Source: Acanthococcus lagerstroemiae (taxonomy: Eukaryota > Arthropoda > Insecta > Hemiptera > Eriococcidae). Taken from it: 64,000 bases of DNA. A program made the translations under genes and the position numbers. Where the stretch lies: the NCBI GenBank assembly GCA_031841125.1, contig CM063111.1, positions 36,406,955 to 36,470,954 of the forward strand, written 5' to 3'. This document shows positions 41,377-53,550 of the stretch, one piece after another; the stretch's first letter is position 1, and the number at the start of each line of letters is the position of its first letter. The notes below the pieces were generated by a model, which was given only the letters and a program-made list of their open reading frames with translations, made no database searches and was not told the origin of the DNA.

Positions 41377-44300
41377 TTTTGGACTTTTGGTACATAACAT
41401 ATATATCCTACAGAATAGATTTCTGAAAATAATAATTCGAAATCACTTTTTATAACATAATTATAATACTTCGAAATGTTGTATGCTGTAGAATGCAGTG
41501 GACACAGGAGAGTATCAGATTTCTCGAAAATGTTCAAGATCTAGGTATCGGAGTAAATTTCGCAATTTTGGTAAGTTTTATAACCGTTTTATGGTTATTT
41601 TAGAATGGGAACGATCACAATCAACAGACTTGATTCAGATGAATTATATACTTAATCTTTTAGAATCTATACCAGTCGATAGTAATGTTTCTATTTTTTT
41701 TTTTTTGTTTACACATACCCCTTTGTCTGAGGAATGTATTCCTTTGGCAGTAATCTGTATTTTTAGGCTCTATACTGTTTTGGAATTTTTGTTACGTTTA
41801 TCAAATTAATATTTATTTTTCTTTTTTAGTCTCGAAGATATTATTCCATCATTTTTCACAAATCGACCTATGGGCAAATTTAGCATAGGGTATATCCACT
41901 GTATGCCACAGCATACAATCTTATAACTTGTTGAATATTAGTCAAAATGGAAAACTAATATCAAAAACGGATTCCTCGGGCGATTTTATTGAGGAAATGC
42001 GGATTTGATACTTCTGTACACGCACCAGGATCTGAGAGCAAAAGGATTTTGTCTTTTCATAGTCTTGTCTTCTCATGACAAAATTATCTCTTCATTTGAT
42101 TTTGTTATTTTGCCCAAATTCTATTTCTATGCACACATGCACAGTTCAGTTCCATCTATGTTACTCCACCAAAGGTTGCGTTGAAGTCAGTAGGTAACTG
42201 CGCTTTGGAGATTTATCCATGTTCTTGGTTCTTTCTATTTCTCTTTCTTTCCCCCATCTGCCGCTGTTATTTTTCGGTATCTTAATGAAAAACAAAAAAA
42301 TGTTTAAATGTCCACCAATTTTTTTTTTTAAATTTAGTTTTGTCATTTGATTCATTCTTTATGTCACTTCCAGAACGTCCGGTGACCAAACTGATTTATG
42401 GTTTTGTCATATGGAAAAATTTCCAAAATTTAATCATTGTAATTTTGTCATTTTGTTTTGTTGGGTCTAATAAAACTGAAACAAAATCATGAGCATTAAT
42501 CACGAATTGATAATTATCGATATCAATGTTTTTGATAGTTTAGCATCTCTAGTCATAACATCATAACCATATTTTTGATAGGTATCACTATCATTCATGT
42601 TAAACGTTACAGTTATCTTATGGTTATCCAATTTCATGTTATCAGTTTGGTTAAGATGCGGTTACTCATACAAAAATAGACTAAAATAACTTCGAATTAC
42701 TTAACCTATAATCACTTAAAACAACCTTCAAAATAACTAAAATAACAGGTCATTTTAGCGTTTTTTTAAAACACATATTTTGATACTGGTTAACTGGTTA
42801 TACTTACGTTATTGATATGGGATGATTTTGTGATATGATTGTGGTTAAGTTGTCATAAACTTTGAGTTACCTGTTAGGTAACCGTTATGGTTACGGTAAT
42901 GGCAGTATTGTGACTAATATTATCTGTAAATTGAGAATCAGGAATTACTTATTTTTTCGAATTATTTTTTCGGGAGACGGGTTTGAATATCAAATGACAG
43001 CATAGTCGCAACCAGGGGGACTATGGGGGCTATAGCCCCCTCCCCTTCCAAAAAAAAAACTTAAGTGGAATTTTAAGCTAAAAATTACAAGTCAAGTATT
43101 TTACTTTTGCGTATAAAATGTAGCCCTCCCACTTTTTTCTGATTCAGCTCCTTCCCGGGGTAATTCCTGGTTGAATCTATAAGCGACAGAGTATACTAAG
43201 AAACGTGAAAATGTGGTCGCTTAACATACTTTGTTACTTGATTCGTGAATTACTCGAAATGTTTTTTATTGGGAATTCGGGAAATGAAAATCCCTACTGT
43301 ACATTTTTTTCAGGAAAATGGGAATTGGAAATTATCATGGTAAAATTTTATTGGGAAAACGGGAAACTGGAAATCCCATTGGAAAAGGTCAAAATATCGA
43401 GAAATAAGAAACAAAAATTGTTCTGAGAAACAGCCCCGTAGAGAGAAAAAGAGGGTCTGGGGGAATTTCCACGGCCCCCTCTCCTTCCAGTTTAGTTTGT
43501 TTTTCTGTTAGATGGGAAAAATTATAAGCTACGGGGTAAGGGGTTTCTTTTATAGTGTAAGGAGTGATTGCTGATTTGATGTACAGAATGATTGAAATTC
43601 AGGCCTTTAAAAAATATCGGGCCCCCTTGAAAGTCCGGGCGCGGAGTATTTCCCCCTCCCATCTCGACAGGGTTGTTGAGAAACATCACTGCTTCCGAAA
43701 AAGAGAAAATATCAACTAGAACATCACCCGAATTCTTATCCTAAAAACCGGAAAATTTGATAGCAATGTTTCTACAAAGCCTACTGGGTAAGATTTGCCT
43801 AGTTTATCAGGATATGGGCAAAGCCTCCACAGATTTTGTACCCTAGACCAAATAAGACACAGTGAGGGCAAAAAATAACAACTTCCATGTTTATTAATTT
43901 GTTTTTAATTTCCAAACATTTTCCGTTCATTCCGTTCTCGAGTAATAGAGGACTTCGCCCTCTGGTCACTTCGTCGCCCAACGCCTGCGGACTGACACTT
44001 GGTTCACTCGTGTTGGTCCCTTGCTCAGCACTTCACACCTTTTGCTCTTCCCTTAAGGTGTCTCACCCTTGCCCCTTCATTACCGAATCCCAACGAACCG
44101 ACATGAGATTCAAGATCTCGGAGTCTACAGTAGAGCTGGTCTGCCGTATTCATAGGGATTATGTCTGTCTTTATGTCTTGAGACTTGAGATCTCGGAGTT
44201 CTAGACAGCTGGCCTGCCCCTACGTGTTTATATTTTTATGTCTTATTATGTCGTCTCACTCTTAGAACGGATTATGTCCTTAAGGGTAACTGGTCTGCCC

Positions 44301-45734
44301 CTGCAATTTTCCTGATTTTTTGGGTAGGCAGCCCTCCAAGCGTTTTTTTCTCTCCGAAGACGGAGAGGCGGAAGCGGTGGCGGACATGGAAGGTAGAATT
44401 TTAGTTCATACAGAGATTTTCTCGTAATTTCAGAAATTTTTTATTCGTTTCGCTTACCGGTTGCTCACTCATCTAATGTATCATCAAAGTCAAATTTTGG
44501 TTCCTTTTGAAGAAAAAATTCTGAAGGCCTCCATTGTGAGCAACAGTGTAGATAAAAGCATATTTTCTCAGGGGAGAAAAATCAAATTTAATGTCCACAA
44601 CTGGAAAGTTTCTCTCAGTTGAAATTAGTACAAAAACTGAAATTCCACCTTCGTACTCTCCCTGTACTTATGACGTTTGAGTGATATACACGAAGAAGTC
44701 TACAGACTTAATTTAATGGAGAATTTTTCGAACATTTTCTTCATAAATTTAATAATTTTTAACATTAAAAAGTACAAAAATTATTACTTTTTTCAATGTG
44801 ATTAATTTTTGGGTTTTTTGTGTGGTCCCCAACACACATATTCTAAAAATAAATCTTTTATTGTTGTTAATTCTTTTCTTTGTCTGTTTTTGCTAATTGG
44901 ATTGACCTAAATTTGAGTTGATAAGCCAAAAGGATTTAAAAATTTTTTCAGCTTTGGGGAGGAGGAGAGACAAACGATACTTTTCTCTAATTTGTTTCGT
45001 GGATAAGGTGGGAGGTTGAATAATATACCCCTGTACTTTCTCTCTCCTTCGGACGCCACTGAGTTAACGTAAAAAGTTATATTTTTCTCTTACCCGATGT
45101 TTTGTTTGATACTGATAAGCATACATATTACATACATATGAATCTAAAGAACTAGGTATAAGAAATCTATCATTATATTAGATACAAAAACTTTGTTTCT
45201 TCGAAAGAAGCAACATCCAAATTTTGGAAAGAGGATAGATATCTGTTTTTCTAGGACTGGAGATCCGGTGGATCCACTTTGCGCCAATAGAAGAGAGAAA
45301 AAAAAGAAAAAAAACCCACAGCGAAATTACCTTTTGTAATAGTTCGTAAAAAAGCCAAAAACTTTTTTCTCACTTTTTCAAGGGAAGTAACTTGTTTTGT
45401 TCCCTCGCCGCCTTTCTCCCCCCCCCCCGCTTGTTATTAAGAAGAATGTATGTGCCTACGTATGGGTTGGTTGATTCCTGTATAACATACCCAGTATAGG
45501 GTGGAACGAAAAATAAATTTGAATTCAGAAATCGGATACGGCTAAAAAGTTACATTTGGAGCTAAAAATGAAGCGTAAAGAATGTCATTGAAGAATATTA
45601 AAATTCTTCCACGGTCCAATGCAAGATAAGTTTCAAATAATACGTTGCATGTAATTAACGGGGTAGGATAATTATTATCATACAGTTATTTTCCCCTGAA
45701 TATTTATGAATTAACAAAATTAGCTTTATTCACA
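41377..45734. other. Long gene-free stretch
   Basis: AT-rich with no supported gene. Features seen: AACCAGG...CCTGGTT inverted words bounding a G/C-rich patch at 43010-43175; several GCCCCC/GGGGGC patches (43440-43670); a GC-richer block at 43920-44360 with a 105-codon plus frame that matches nothing known; a C9-10 run near 45420. Between 42480 and 42920 short GTTATGGTTA/TAACCATAA-like words are common. Confidence 0.45.
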
Positions 45735-46076
45735 TCAGGGACGTACCGAAGAGTTTTCCTAGGAGGGGGGGGGGCATAATTGTGAAAGTCCGAACTGACT
45801 CATCAGAATTCCTAATTACCAAAGAAAAAAAAACCTTTTGACCGTTTTTGACCGGTTGGATTTTTCTAACTGACTCAACTCAAATTCGCAAGTATCAAAG
45901 CAAAAGAAGAAAAACCTTTTGACTTGATTGGTTTTCCCTACTTCTCAACTCAATTCCCAAGTATCAAAGTAAAAACAAAAAGAAAAACCTTTTAACTTGT
46001 TGCATTTTTCCAACTACTGAGTGAAAAATTCCTACGGGGGGGGGGTTGCCCCACGCCCCCTATCGGTACATCCCTG
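45735..46076. mobile_element. MITE-B copy 1 (hAT-like)
   Basis: The ends CAGGGACGTACCGAAG and CTATCGGTACATCCCTG are inverted. The 8-bp duplications ATTCACAT (45727-45734) and ATTCACAA (46077-46084) match at 7 of 8. The interior has three imperfect copies of a unit with AACTGACTCAACTCAAA(A)TTC...AAGTATCAAAG...AAAAACCTTTTGAC. G-runs lie next to both TIRs. Other family members are at 50439 and 52738. Confidence 0.88.
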
Positions 46077-46140
46077 ATTCACAACGGAGGGAGGAGGGGG
46101 TTCGGGTTACTAATTTTCCGATGTCATTTTGACTATAAGA

Positions 46141-46249
46141 CCTCTCTGGTCACTGATGCAATTACTCGAAAGGGTAGTTTTCGGTGCCGGGAGTGTGGTG
46201 TCTGGGGAGCCACTTTAGCATGCGTGCATCGCCATACAGTCCACCAGGA
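46141..46249 (+). repeat. Third copy of the GC-rich island repeat
   Basis: CTCTGGTCACTGATG...CTCGAAAGGGTAGTTTTCGG...GTGTCTGGGGAGCCACTTT...GCATGCGTGCATCGCCATAC matches 16851-16969 (inverted) and 6178-6270. No tail or target duplication could be identified here. Identity unknown. Confidence 0.65.
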
Positions 46250-48225
46250 GGGGATACTCCTGTTGTTGTCATAGAGAGCACGATTTGCTAAAATTGGTCA
46301 AATAGTGTATATAACAGCTTTGATTATGTCGTTCGCGGTTTTCTTGGATATCTCATTTCATTTTTGATGTTGCCTCTTATGGGGGGCTTTACGCAAATAT
46401 TAGGGTGAAACGAAAACAGCAAACAAGTTTAGAATTTTACTTTTTCATATATATTTAGGTCAAGACCCCAACCCCCGTGTGTGCGATATATGTTATGTGC
46501 TATTTTATTAATTGTAGCAGTTCACAGCCCTCCATGGCAGCATTAGGGTAGGGTTTACTGTCAAAATAACATCGAAAATGAATTAAGTGTCCCCGCACCC
46601 TGATAATATAAATAAAGCTCATTTTTCTGATTTTTAAATATTTAGATTAAAATAATGTATGATAATCGAACTACCAAGTTAATTACAAGGAAAGTTCCAT
46701 TCAAAACTTCATTTACGTTGGGCCATGGAAAAATTTCAACATTTCTCCACGAACTTTGTACACTTTATTTTTACCCCTAATTGCAACATTTTAGCCCTAT
46801 TCGACCTCCGAATTCATTTTATTTTTTGACCGTTTCCGTTCCACCCTTGACCCAGTATACAGCTTAAATGAACGAAAATTATCTATGGGCCATGGAGGCA
46901 GGCTTGTAATGACCATAACGAACTAGCTTTTCTTTCACAGCTGGAGTGCTGAACAGAAACTATTTCAATTTGAATTGCATCATCAAAGTGGGCTGTATGA
47001 TGTTTTCCAGTGAATGCGAAAGCTGCGCGCGATGATCAGGGTTCCGCAATTTTGCAGTCGTCCCTCTTCAGAATTCCGAATTTACGTCGTGGCTCCTTCT
47101 CGCCCTTCCAATGTCGGCGTTTTCTCAGTGTGGGGTATCTTTCCTTACAAATTTAAACTTAATTCAGTCACCAGCAGCGTTGTTCGTCGTGGTTACGTTC
47201 ATTTCGTTTCGCAAAAAACTGAACTTCCGGTGTCGTATTTTTAGAATACGATTTAATTTACGCTCCGTAGACTCTTGCGATTGTGAAGAACAATACTTGC
47301 TAAAATGACTGATTAACACCAAAGTACGAATGTTATTATTAATAAAATTCGAAGGGTGATTTATCTATACTATGTGCACTTCTTTGAAACTGTTCTGAGT
47401 AACAATGCAGTGCATGTAAAATTTCATTTAAATAAAAAAATGAAGGGATTCCAAAAACACAGCTAGTACTGCACATGTGTGTTGAAAATTAGGGAAATTT
47501 CCGCTTGCTCTGATCGCTATCAGGATTTCAGTATTCAAAATTTTTGATGTGCCTATCCTGAAAAAAAAATCTGGATAGGTACGCGCCTGCTCAAGTAGGT
47601 ATACTTATCAGAAAAGTTTCAATAACCAGAGTTGAGCTGACTGTAAGGATGACCAGCAGTCTCATAGGACACTCAAATTCTCAAAAAAGATGTGGAGGGT
47701 GAAGCAAAATTGAAATCAAGAAGAATGATTTATTGTATAGGGGCAGTAAAACTGTTTCGTTATTTTCTGTTTTCTACCATAAGATATATAGAAGGTGCTC
47801 GATACTACCCAGATTCTTGAAAATGTTGAGTATGAAGATGATTGATATTAATTTTATTTTTCATATGAACTAAGTAATTAAAGTAAAGTTGCCGTGTTGC
47901 CGATATTGTATTATCACACCCCTTAATCATTAACAAATCTGTATATAACCAGGAGCGTAAGAAGAAAGCCTTCCGGGAAGAGTGGATGCTTTGACATGGG
48001 CTCCTGCAGAATTTTTTGAGGGGGTAGCAAGAGAAAACGCTGACGACCATAATTTAACCCTGATTTTTGTATTTGAATTGAAATTAGTGAATAGTTACAT
48101 GGGCATGAGTCACTGGCTGATAACTGAAAAAACGAACATGCGCAGTAGTTTTAAGTATATGTACCTAGTTCCTTGTTCTCACCTTTAAAGGCTTTAATTT
48201 TTTTTTTTAATGTTAATAAACGTAT
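46250..48225. other. Gene-free spacer
   Basis: A short G/C-balanced block at 46990-47250 has two overlapping open frames of 65-76 codons but no recognisable domain or splice context. The remainder is AT-rich without structure that I could support. Confidence 0.45.
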
Positions 48226-48233
48226 TGTTGAAC

Positions 48234-49716
48234 CAGTGGTGTAGCCAGACTGAGTATGAAGGGGGCGGGGGAGGTTCGTTTCACTTTTACATTTGTAAAA
48301 GTGAATGAGACAAGTAAGGCAAGTCAACTGGAGACAACTAAAAGATATTTAATTAAAGAGAACAATAGCAACTTATACCAACTAAATCCTTAATCTAATC
48401 TCCTACTATCCATCTGCAGCATTTGACCAACACAGCACCTGTAAGAGAAAAACACAGTTGAGCACCCTCTTCCAACTGGGACTCCTAAGACTATTTTTGA
48501 CACCAGACTGCACACCCCTTCTCTCGCTAGGCTAGCCCCATTCATTTCTCATCCTCCGCTCTAGTTGTAACCGCACTTGTGCCAGGCACACCAAGCGCTC
48601 CTACCACCGCCAGGGAAACCACCACCCTCTCGCGCCCTCCGAGCAGGGTTGATCAGACTCCTAGCTCGGGTCTGCGATCCGGGGGCAGTCCCCTGCCCTA
48701 TTGAAACCACAATCCTTCTGCCGGCTAGACTCTGGCAACGTCCTGGGCCACATGCCTCACGGGACTCCACGTGCCGACCCGTTGCACACTGCCTCGTCCG
48801 GCGATCTGTGTACACGGCCTTCCCTAGGCGCCTCATCGCGCCACGACCACATGATACACTGCCTCATCCGGCGCTCTGTGTACATGTCTATCCCATGCGC
48901 CACAACGCGCTGCACCGCAAGTACTGCCTCACGCAACCCACGGTACCTGCTTCAGGCAACAAGACGTGCACTGCCTCCTCCCGCGATCTGTGCACGGCAC
49001 CAAGACGCCTAAGGCCTCTTCAATTACTCACTATCAATCCCGATGGAAAGTGTGTCCTCATTTCCGAGCAAGCATCTTTTCCTTGTCAGCTCTCATGACT
49101 AGCCTATTCTTTTCTACCAATCTGGTGCCAACTTAATACTAGACTAAATTACAATATCTATTCTATAACTAGGTTAAGCTCAGTACGACGTGCCCCGTGA
49201 GCAACCCACATATACTCAGTGAATTACTCACCAGTAAAAATTATTCAAGAAACACTTCACACTTTCGCACTACTCCGAACTTCACGATTTCGCGTATTTT
49301 GCACAACACCGCTCTAAACAGTACCTGTAGCTAATGCCCGTCGTGTTTCGCGACCGGGGCTCTGTTCATCAGCTACCCTTAACACAAAGGCAGTTTCAAA
49401 CCTCCCTACCTACCTAATAATGTCACCGTGTCGACTACCTTGATCACTATACAACCGGATGCACGACACAATAGCCGTTGGCCGGCCGTAGCGATGACTT
49501 TACAAACTCCAGGGTTTCGCAAACCTATTTTAGCAGGGCTTCTCCGTAACTAACTATACAGAATCGCATTATCTGACTTTTACTTACTAAAATATTCTCC
49601 TGGACCACACATTACAGGTGTAATACTTACTACTACCAGAATAAATTTTAATTTTTTCACATTGTCGGCCGATGCCAGGGGAGTCTAGACACCCCCCCCC
49701 CGTAGCCACGCCCCTG
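48234..49716. mobile_element. MITE-A copy 4, split by a 1.3-kb LTR-like insertion
   Basis: The left end CAGTGGTGTAGCCAGACTG and the right end CGTAGCCACGCCCCTG are the family TIRs. TGTTGAAC flanks both sides exactly (48226-48233, 49717-49724), although they are 1.5 kb apart. Interior halves (GTTCGTTTCACTTTTACA on the left; CATTACAGGTGTAATACTTAC on the right) join as in the copy at 36750 once 48294-49609 is removed. Confidence 0.9.
48294..49609. mobile_element. Probable solo LTR inside MITE-A
   Basis: The 1316-bp insert starts TGTAAAAGTG and ends GGACCACA, the TG...CA form of LTRs, with CATT duplicated on each side (48290-48293, 49610-49613). It contains no gag or pol; a 173-codon plus frame at 48577-49098 is Pro/Arg/Cys-rich and looks fortuitous. 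An imperfect direct repeat, CACTGCCTC(G/A)TCCGGCG(A/C)TCTGTG, occurs three times (48787, 48857, 48968). The GC content is well above that of the flanks. The transcriptional orientation is not determined. The element could alternatively be an unrelated GC-rich insertion. Confidence 0.62.
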
Positions 49717-49724
49717 TGTTGAAC

Positions 49725-50438
49725 GATTTAATTACCTGAATCACAAATATCCCCTAATTATGCACAAAAACAGAACAAAACAAAAAATATGAAAATCTTA
49801 TGAGGTAGCGGTTGCTACCTCCGCTACCCTTTGCGGGCGCCCATATATGCTTTGATGTGTTGTAGATAAAATGATGGCTGAACCGCTGAATTTTGCTAAA
49901 ATTAACAAGCAGAAAAAATTATTTTAATTTAAAAACCGTTCTTGACTAGTTCTACAATCTTACCTGTCCACTAGTTGGGGGAAGTACCCCATTCCTTACT
50001 TATGCCACTAGTTATAACACTCCGTTTTTCTTTTTCATGACAATTTTTGTACCGAAAACAAATTTACTCCACTATAATGAAACTAGTGACCGGAGGGGAG
50101 GGGAGTGCCACACCTTCGGGTCATTTTCACAGTTGATGAGCTCAGAAATTTAGGTAATCCCTCGGCAAATTTAATAAAAGCACAACTGGAGGAGTTCAAA
50201 AATTTCACTGGCACTCGATTCCCTACATCCGTAGCTTTCTATCCCCGGGACTGTTTTGCTCCCCACCCTTCAGACACCACGCCTGTAAAATCGGACGTTT
50301 TTATGAACCAGTGGCTTGGACAGGCAGTATTTTGAAGGAAGTTTTCGAACTGATCGAGCACACAAAAATTCCTTCGAGATATCGGTTGCGCGGTACTTGA
50401 GAACCCCAAATTCAATTTTAGTGTAATTGTGGCACCAG
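49725..50438. other. Gene-free spacer
   Basis: AT-rich; a 76-codon plus frame at 50105-50335 is unrecognised. No repeat boundary was found. Confidence 0.4.
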
Positions 50439-50855
50439 CAGGGACATATCAAAGAGTTTTTCCTGGGGGAAGGGGGGGGGGAGGGTGTGTGAAAGTCCCA
50501 ACTGATTCAACTCAAAATCCCTAAGTATCAAAGCAAAAAAAAAAAAAAGAACTTTTGATTTGTTGGATTTTTCCAACTGTACCGAAATTTCCCAACTCTG
50601 TAGCGGATGGTTAAACATGAATGCGTACATGTCTCGATACAAGTAGTCAGTCCGTCTATACACGAAGAGAAAAAGTAGATAAGTAGGGATGCTTAGTGGG
50701 AAAAATACTGCAATCGAATAATACCTAATAACTATGGTACCTATAAGTACAACTCTCCGCTACCACTCCACCTGACTGAAAAAGTCAATTTTCCCAACTG
50801 TTGAATAAAAAATTTCCTACGGGGAGGGGGGAAGGCTTGTAAGTGTACGTCTATG
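50439..50855. mobile_element. MITE-B copy 2, right end decayed
   Basis: The left end CAGGGACATATCAAAGAG and the next bases (TTTTTCCTGGGGG, a G9 tract, GTGAAAGTCCCAACTGA) match MITE-B. The interior repeats AACTGATTCAACTCAAAATC and TTTCCTACGGGGAGGGGGG are also present. The expected GTACGTCCCTG is GTACGTCTATG (to about 50855) and no duplication is preserved. About 150 bp of unrelated-looking sequence (50600-50770) may be an insertion. Confidence 0.65.
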
Positions 50856-51324
50856 AGCAAGTCGGAAATGTCATAAAATACAGTATTAGATGTCGAATAA
50901 TATTTGATTTGCAACAGCGGTAAAGCGGGAGGAGGAGGAGGAGGAGGAGCTAAAATGGAAAATAATGAAAAGTACAACATCTGCATCATCTGCGGAACTG
51001 TTTGGGTCGCTGAATCCATTTCTGATGTCAGTTTTACTCAAACTTGAAAATTGCAGGGGGCAGAACGGCAGGAGTGGGGGTAACGATTAAAAATGTAATT
51101 TTACGCAATGAGTGCTAAATGTAGAGTATTCAAGATCGTTGAAATCTTAGTTATTCTTGAATGATGTTCATGTAGATATCAGTGAGATGTTAACAGCGAT
51201 CTTAAGAAGAGAGATGCACTTTTATTAGACAATAGTGATGATGGTATTATTAATAATTTTTCGGACGTTTGAACTGAGAAATTTCATGAATGGTCAGCGT
51301 TTCTGAAATCGGAGTAGTGTGAGG

Positions 51325-51478
51325 CAGGGCCATATACAAAGGGGGTGTAGGGGTCTGTCCCCCCTGGGTACGGCCGTGCGCTTAAAAATTCAGGAAAATG
51401 CGGATCTCAGAAACATGAGAAACCCCATATGTTAGGTCAACTCTCCCCCCTCGACATATATTCCTGGATACGGCACTG
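51325..51478. mobile_element. 154-bp hAT-like MITE, perfect 8-bp duplication
   Basis: The ends CAGGGCCATATACAAAGG and CCTGGATACGGCACTG are imperfect inverted repeats (CAG(G/T)GCC(A/G)TATxCA). GTGTGAGG lies exactly on both sides (51317-51324, 51479-51486). It separates two parts of the hAT transposase remnant. Confidence 0.8.
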
Positions 51479-52244
51479 GTGTGAGGGCGCATAGAGAATT
51501 GAAGAACTACAATTTCGTAAGGATTGTCGCGACGCTTTCATAGAGTTCTGTGCCTCACTGAAGAAAAATTCTCGATCTCGTGTTTTGACCCATCAGTTGT
51601 ATTGAAACCTACATTGAGACATTCAAGAATGGACAAAGCCGTGGATATTTTTGTGGAACATAGGTGGCTCTCCTGTCAACTGGCAGATAGGGTGAAAAAT
51701 AACTTGATTTGAAATCTGGAAGACACCCTTACTGGAACAAAAAATGCAGAATTTTTCGAAACAAAGACTCGATGATTTTTGGTTGAGTGTAATTCCTAAT
51801 GAAGTTCAGTTTACACCTGTGATTAATTTCCTCAAGATGGTAGTATTGATTCTTTCTCATGGAAACGCTTTTGTTGAAAGAGGATTTTCTGTAAGTAATG
51901 AGACTTTGGTTGAAAATCTCTCCCAAGAATGTCTTGTGGGTCAGAGACAAGTATATGATACACTGATGTATTATGGTGGGGTGTCAAACATTAACGTGAC
52001 AAAGAGTCTTATTCATGCTGCGCGCAATGCAAATGCCCTTTACAAAGATGCACTTCAAAGGAAAAGTCAAGAAAAGGATGCGAAATCAAAAGTAGCTGCC
52101 GAAAAACGAAAGGCTCATGAGAAAATGAAAGTACTCGAGGCGAAGAAGAGATTGGGGCTTGATTAAGCTCGTCAAGAAATTGACGAGTTGGAATCGGAAA
52201 TGAAATTTTTATGTTGAAATTGTTTGTATTCGAAAACGTGTTTT

Positions 52245-52415
52245 AATTTAGACCAAATATCTTTTGAGTCAACTATTATGAATAACAATTTTTTTTCCTC
52301 TCAAAATTGTGCTCGAATTTAACAATGCCAAATATTTTCGAGTCAATTATTATAAATAACTATTGTTTTCTTGTTGCCCCCCCCCCACAAAATAGTGTTC
52401 TAATGTGATTGTATG
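52245..52415. repeat. Diverged 80-bp tandem duplication
   Basis: AAATAT(C/T)TTTTGAGTCAA(C/T)TATTAT(G/A)AATAAC recurs about 80 bp later, followed in each case by TTTTC and CAAAAT(T/A)GTG(C/T)TC. It lies in the 3' non-coding part of the hAT remnant. Confidence 0.6.
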
Positions 52416-52737
52416 TTGATTATTTCTGAGTATTCACATGTATTATTAATATGAAAAACTTTGCAAAATGAATTGATTGTTTCTTATGTGAAAGGAATGA
52501 ATGCTTTGTTCTTTCTAGAACTCTCTTTCTGTCAGAACTCTATTATTATCTAGAAAATTACAAAATATTGGAAGTGGGGAAAAAAGTCGTCAAATCAAAT
52601 TATATCACAATCAAATAACCTATTTTTACGCACTTTTTTGTTACGAAAAAGTTAGAAAATGGACTGCAAAAATCTGGAAAAGTTAGGGAAAAGTCGGGGA
52701 ATCTTATCCTCGGAGAAAAGTGGCCACCCTGCTTGAG

Positions 52738-52970
52738 CAGGGACGTAGCGACGAGTTTTTTTTTTAATAGAGATGCAAAAATTGTTAAATTCCCAACTGA
52801 CTCAACTCAAAATTCCCAAGTATCAAAATTTGTTTATGTTGGCAGGAAAACCTTTTGACTTGTTGGAATTTCCCAACCTTTTATCCATCTAATAAGCTTT
52901 CCCACCTTCGGTAAAGGCTTGAGGGGTAGAGACAGCACGCTGCCCCCGTACCCCCTTATTTTTGTCCCTG
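52738..52970. mobile_element. MITE-B copy 3 next to the hAT right end
   Basis: The ends CAGGGACGTAGCGACGAG and TTATTTTTGTCCCTG are inverted. The duplications TGCTTGAG (52730-52737) and AGCTTGAG (52971-52978) match at 7 of 8. The interior has the family unit AACTGACTCAACTCAAAATT...AAGTATCAAA...AAAACCTTTTGACTTG. It inserted immediately beside the hAT terminus at 52731. Confidence 0.85.
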
Positions 52971-52978
52971 AGCTTGAG

Positions 52979-53535
52979 ATTCGAGAGTATTACAAATACT
53001 TAGTGTTACGAAGTACTAAACATTAAATAGATACATAGAAAAACTAGAAAAAATAACTGAGGAATCGAATGTTTATGAACATGTTCAAATTGATGACCAA
53101 CTAAGGGCTAGTATTAGAAAACTTCAATAATCGACGGTTAACCGGTGGTTAAAATGTGAATCCTAATCAAATCCTAATTATAGGATTCGATTAACTGTCG
53201 ATTATTTCTAGCCAAGTTTTATAATACTGGCCCTTAGAATGAAATTTCTACAGGTTAAATGAAAGATTAGAGAGGTGGAAACCCGCTAACAATTGGGAAT
53301 CATTAGCAGGCCTGATGAGGGGGGAAGGGAGATTTCCCCCTGGGCCCCGGTCTCGGAAGGGGGCCCACCGAAAATACCAAAAAGGCATAAAATATATGAA
53401 AATAATCGAAAACAATTTTGGAGTGATTCTGTTCTGATAGAGTAATTTTCCAATAAAAATTTATCCCGGGCCCGAATTTTCTTTCTACAGCCATGATTAT
53501 TAGTAAACGTGGGCGAACAGAAAATGTCACATAAA
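52979..53535. other. Gene-free spacer with G/C-rich patch
   Basis: CAGGCCTGATGAGGGGGGAA and GGGCCCCGGTCTCGG (53310-53355) resemble a degenerate hAT-type end, without a partner. At 53120-53215 CAATAATCGACGGTTAACC and GGTTAA/TTAACTGTCGATTATT are inverted words forming a weak palindrome. No gene. Confidence 0.45.
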
Positions 53536-53550
53536 CTGAGGCGAAACTTG

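Larger units (their letters stand above)
51180..52731 (+). pseudogene. hAT transposase, C-terminal half, with right element end
   Basis: The plus strand reads, in shifting frames, ELQFRKDCRDAFIEFCASLK (51502-51560), RMDKAVDIFVEHRWLS, and then an intact 140-codon frame (51744-52166). That frame contains LSHGNAFVERGFSVSNE and VENLSQECLVGQRQVYDTL, the hAT dimerisation domain, followed by a charged Lys/Glu tail. Downstream, GGGAAAAGTCGGGGAATC and AAAGTGGCCACCCTG (to 52731) form a hAT-type right terminus, like the TIRs at 61934-62292. The left terminus CAGGGTGGCCACTTT was not found, so the element is truncated on that side. A smaller MITE sits at 51325-51478. Confidence 0.82.

Noticed and set aside
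43010..43175. Possible hAT MITE bounded by CAACCAGG...CCTGGTTG
   Set aside because: Only eight bases are inverted and flanks do not match; not enough to call an element.
48577..49098. 173-codon Pro/Arg-rich frame as a protein gene
   Set aside because: GC-rich sequence within a probable solo LTR; open on several frames at once and of low-complexity composition.
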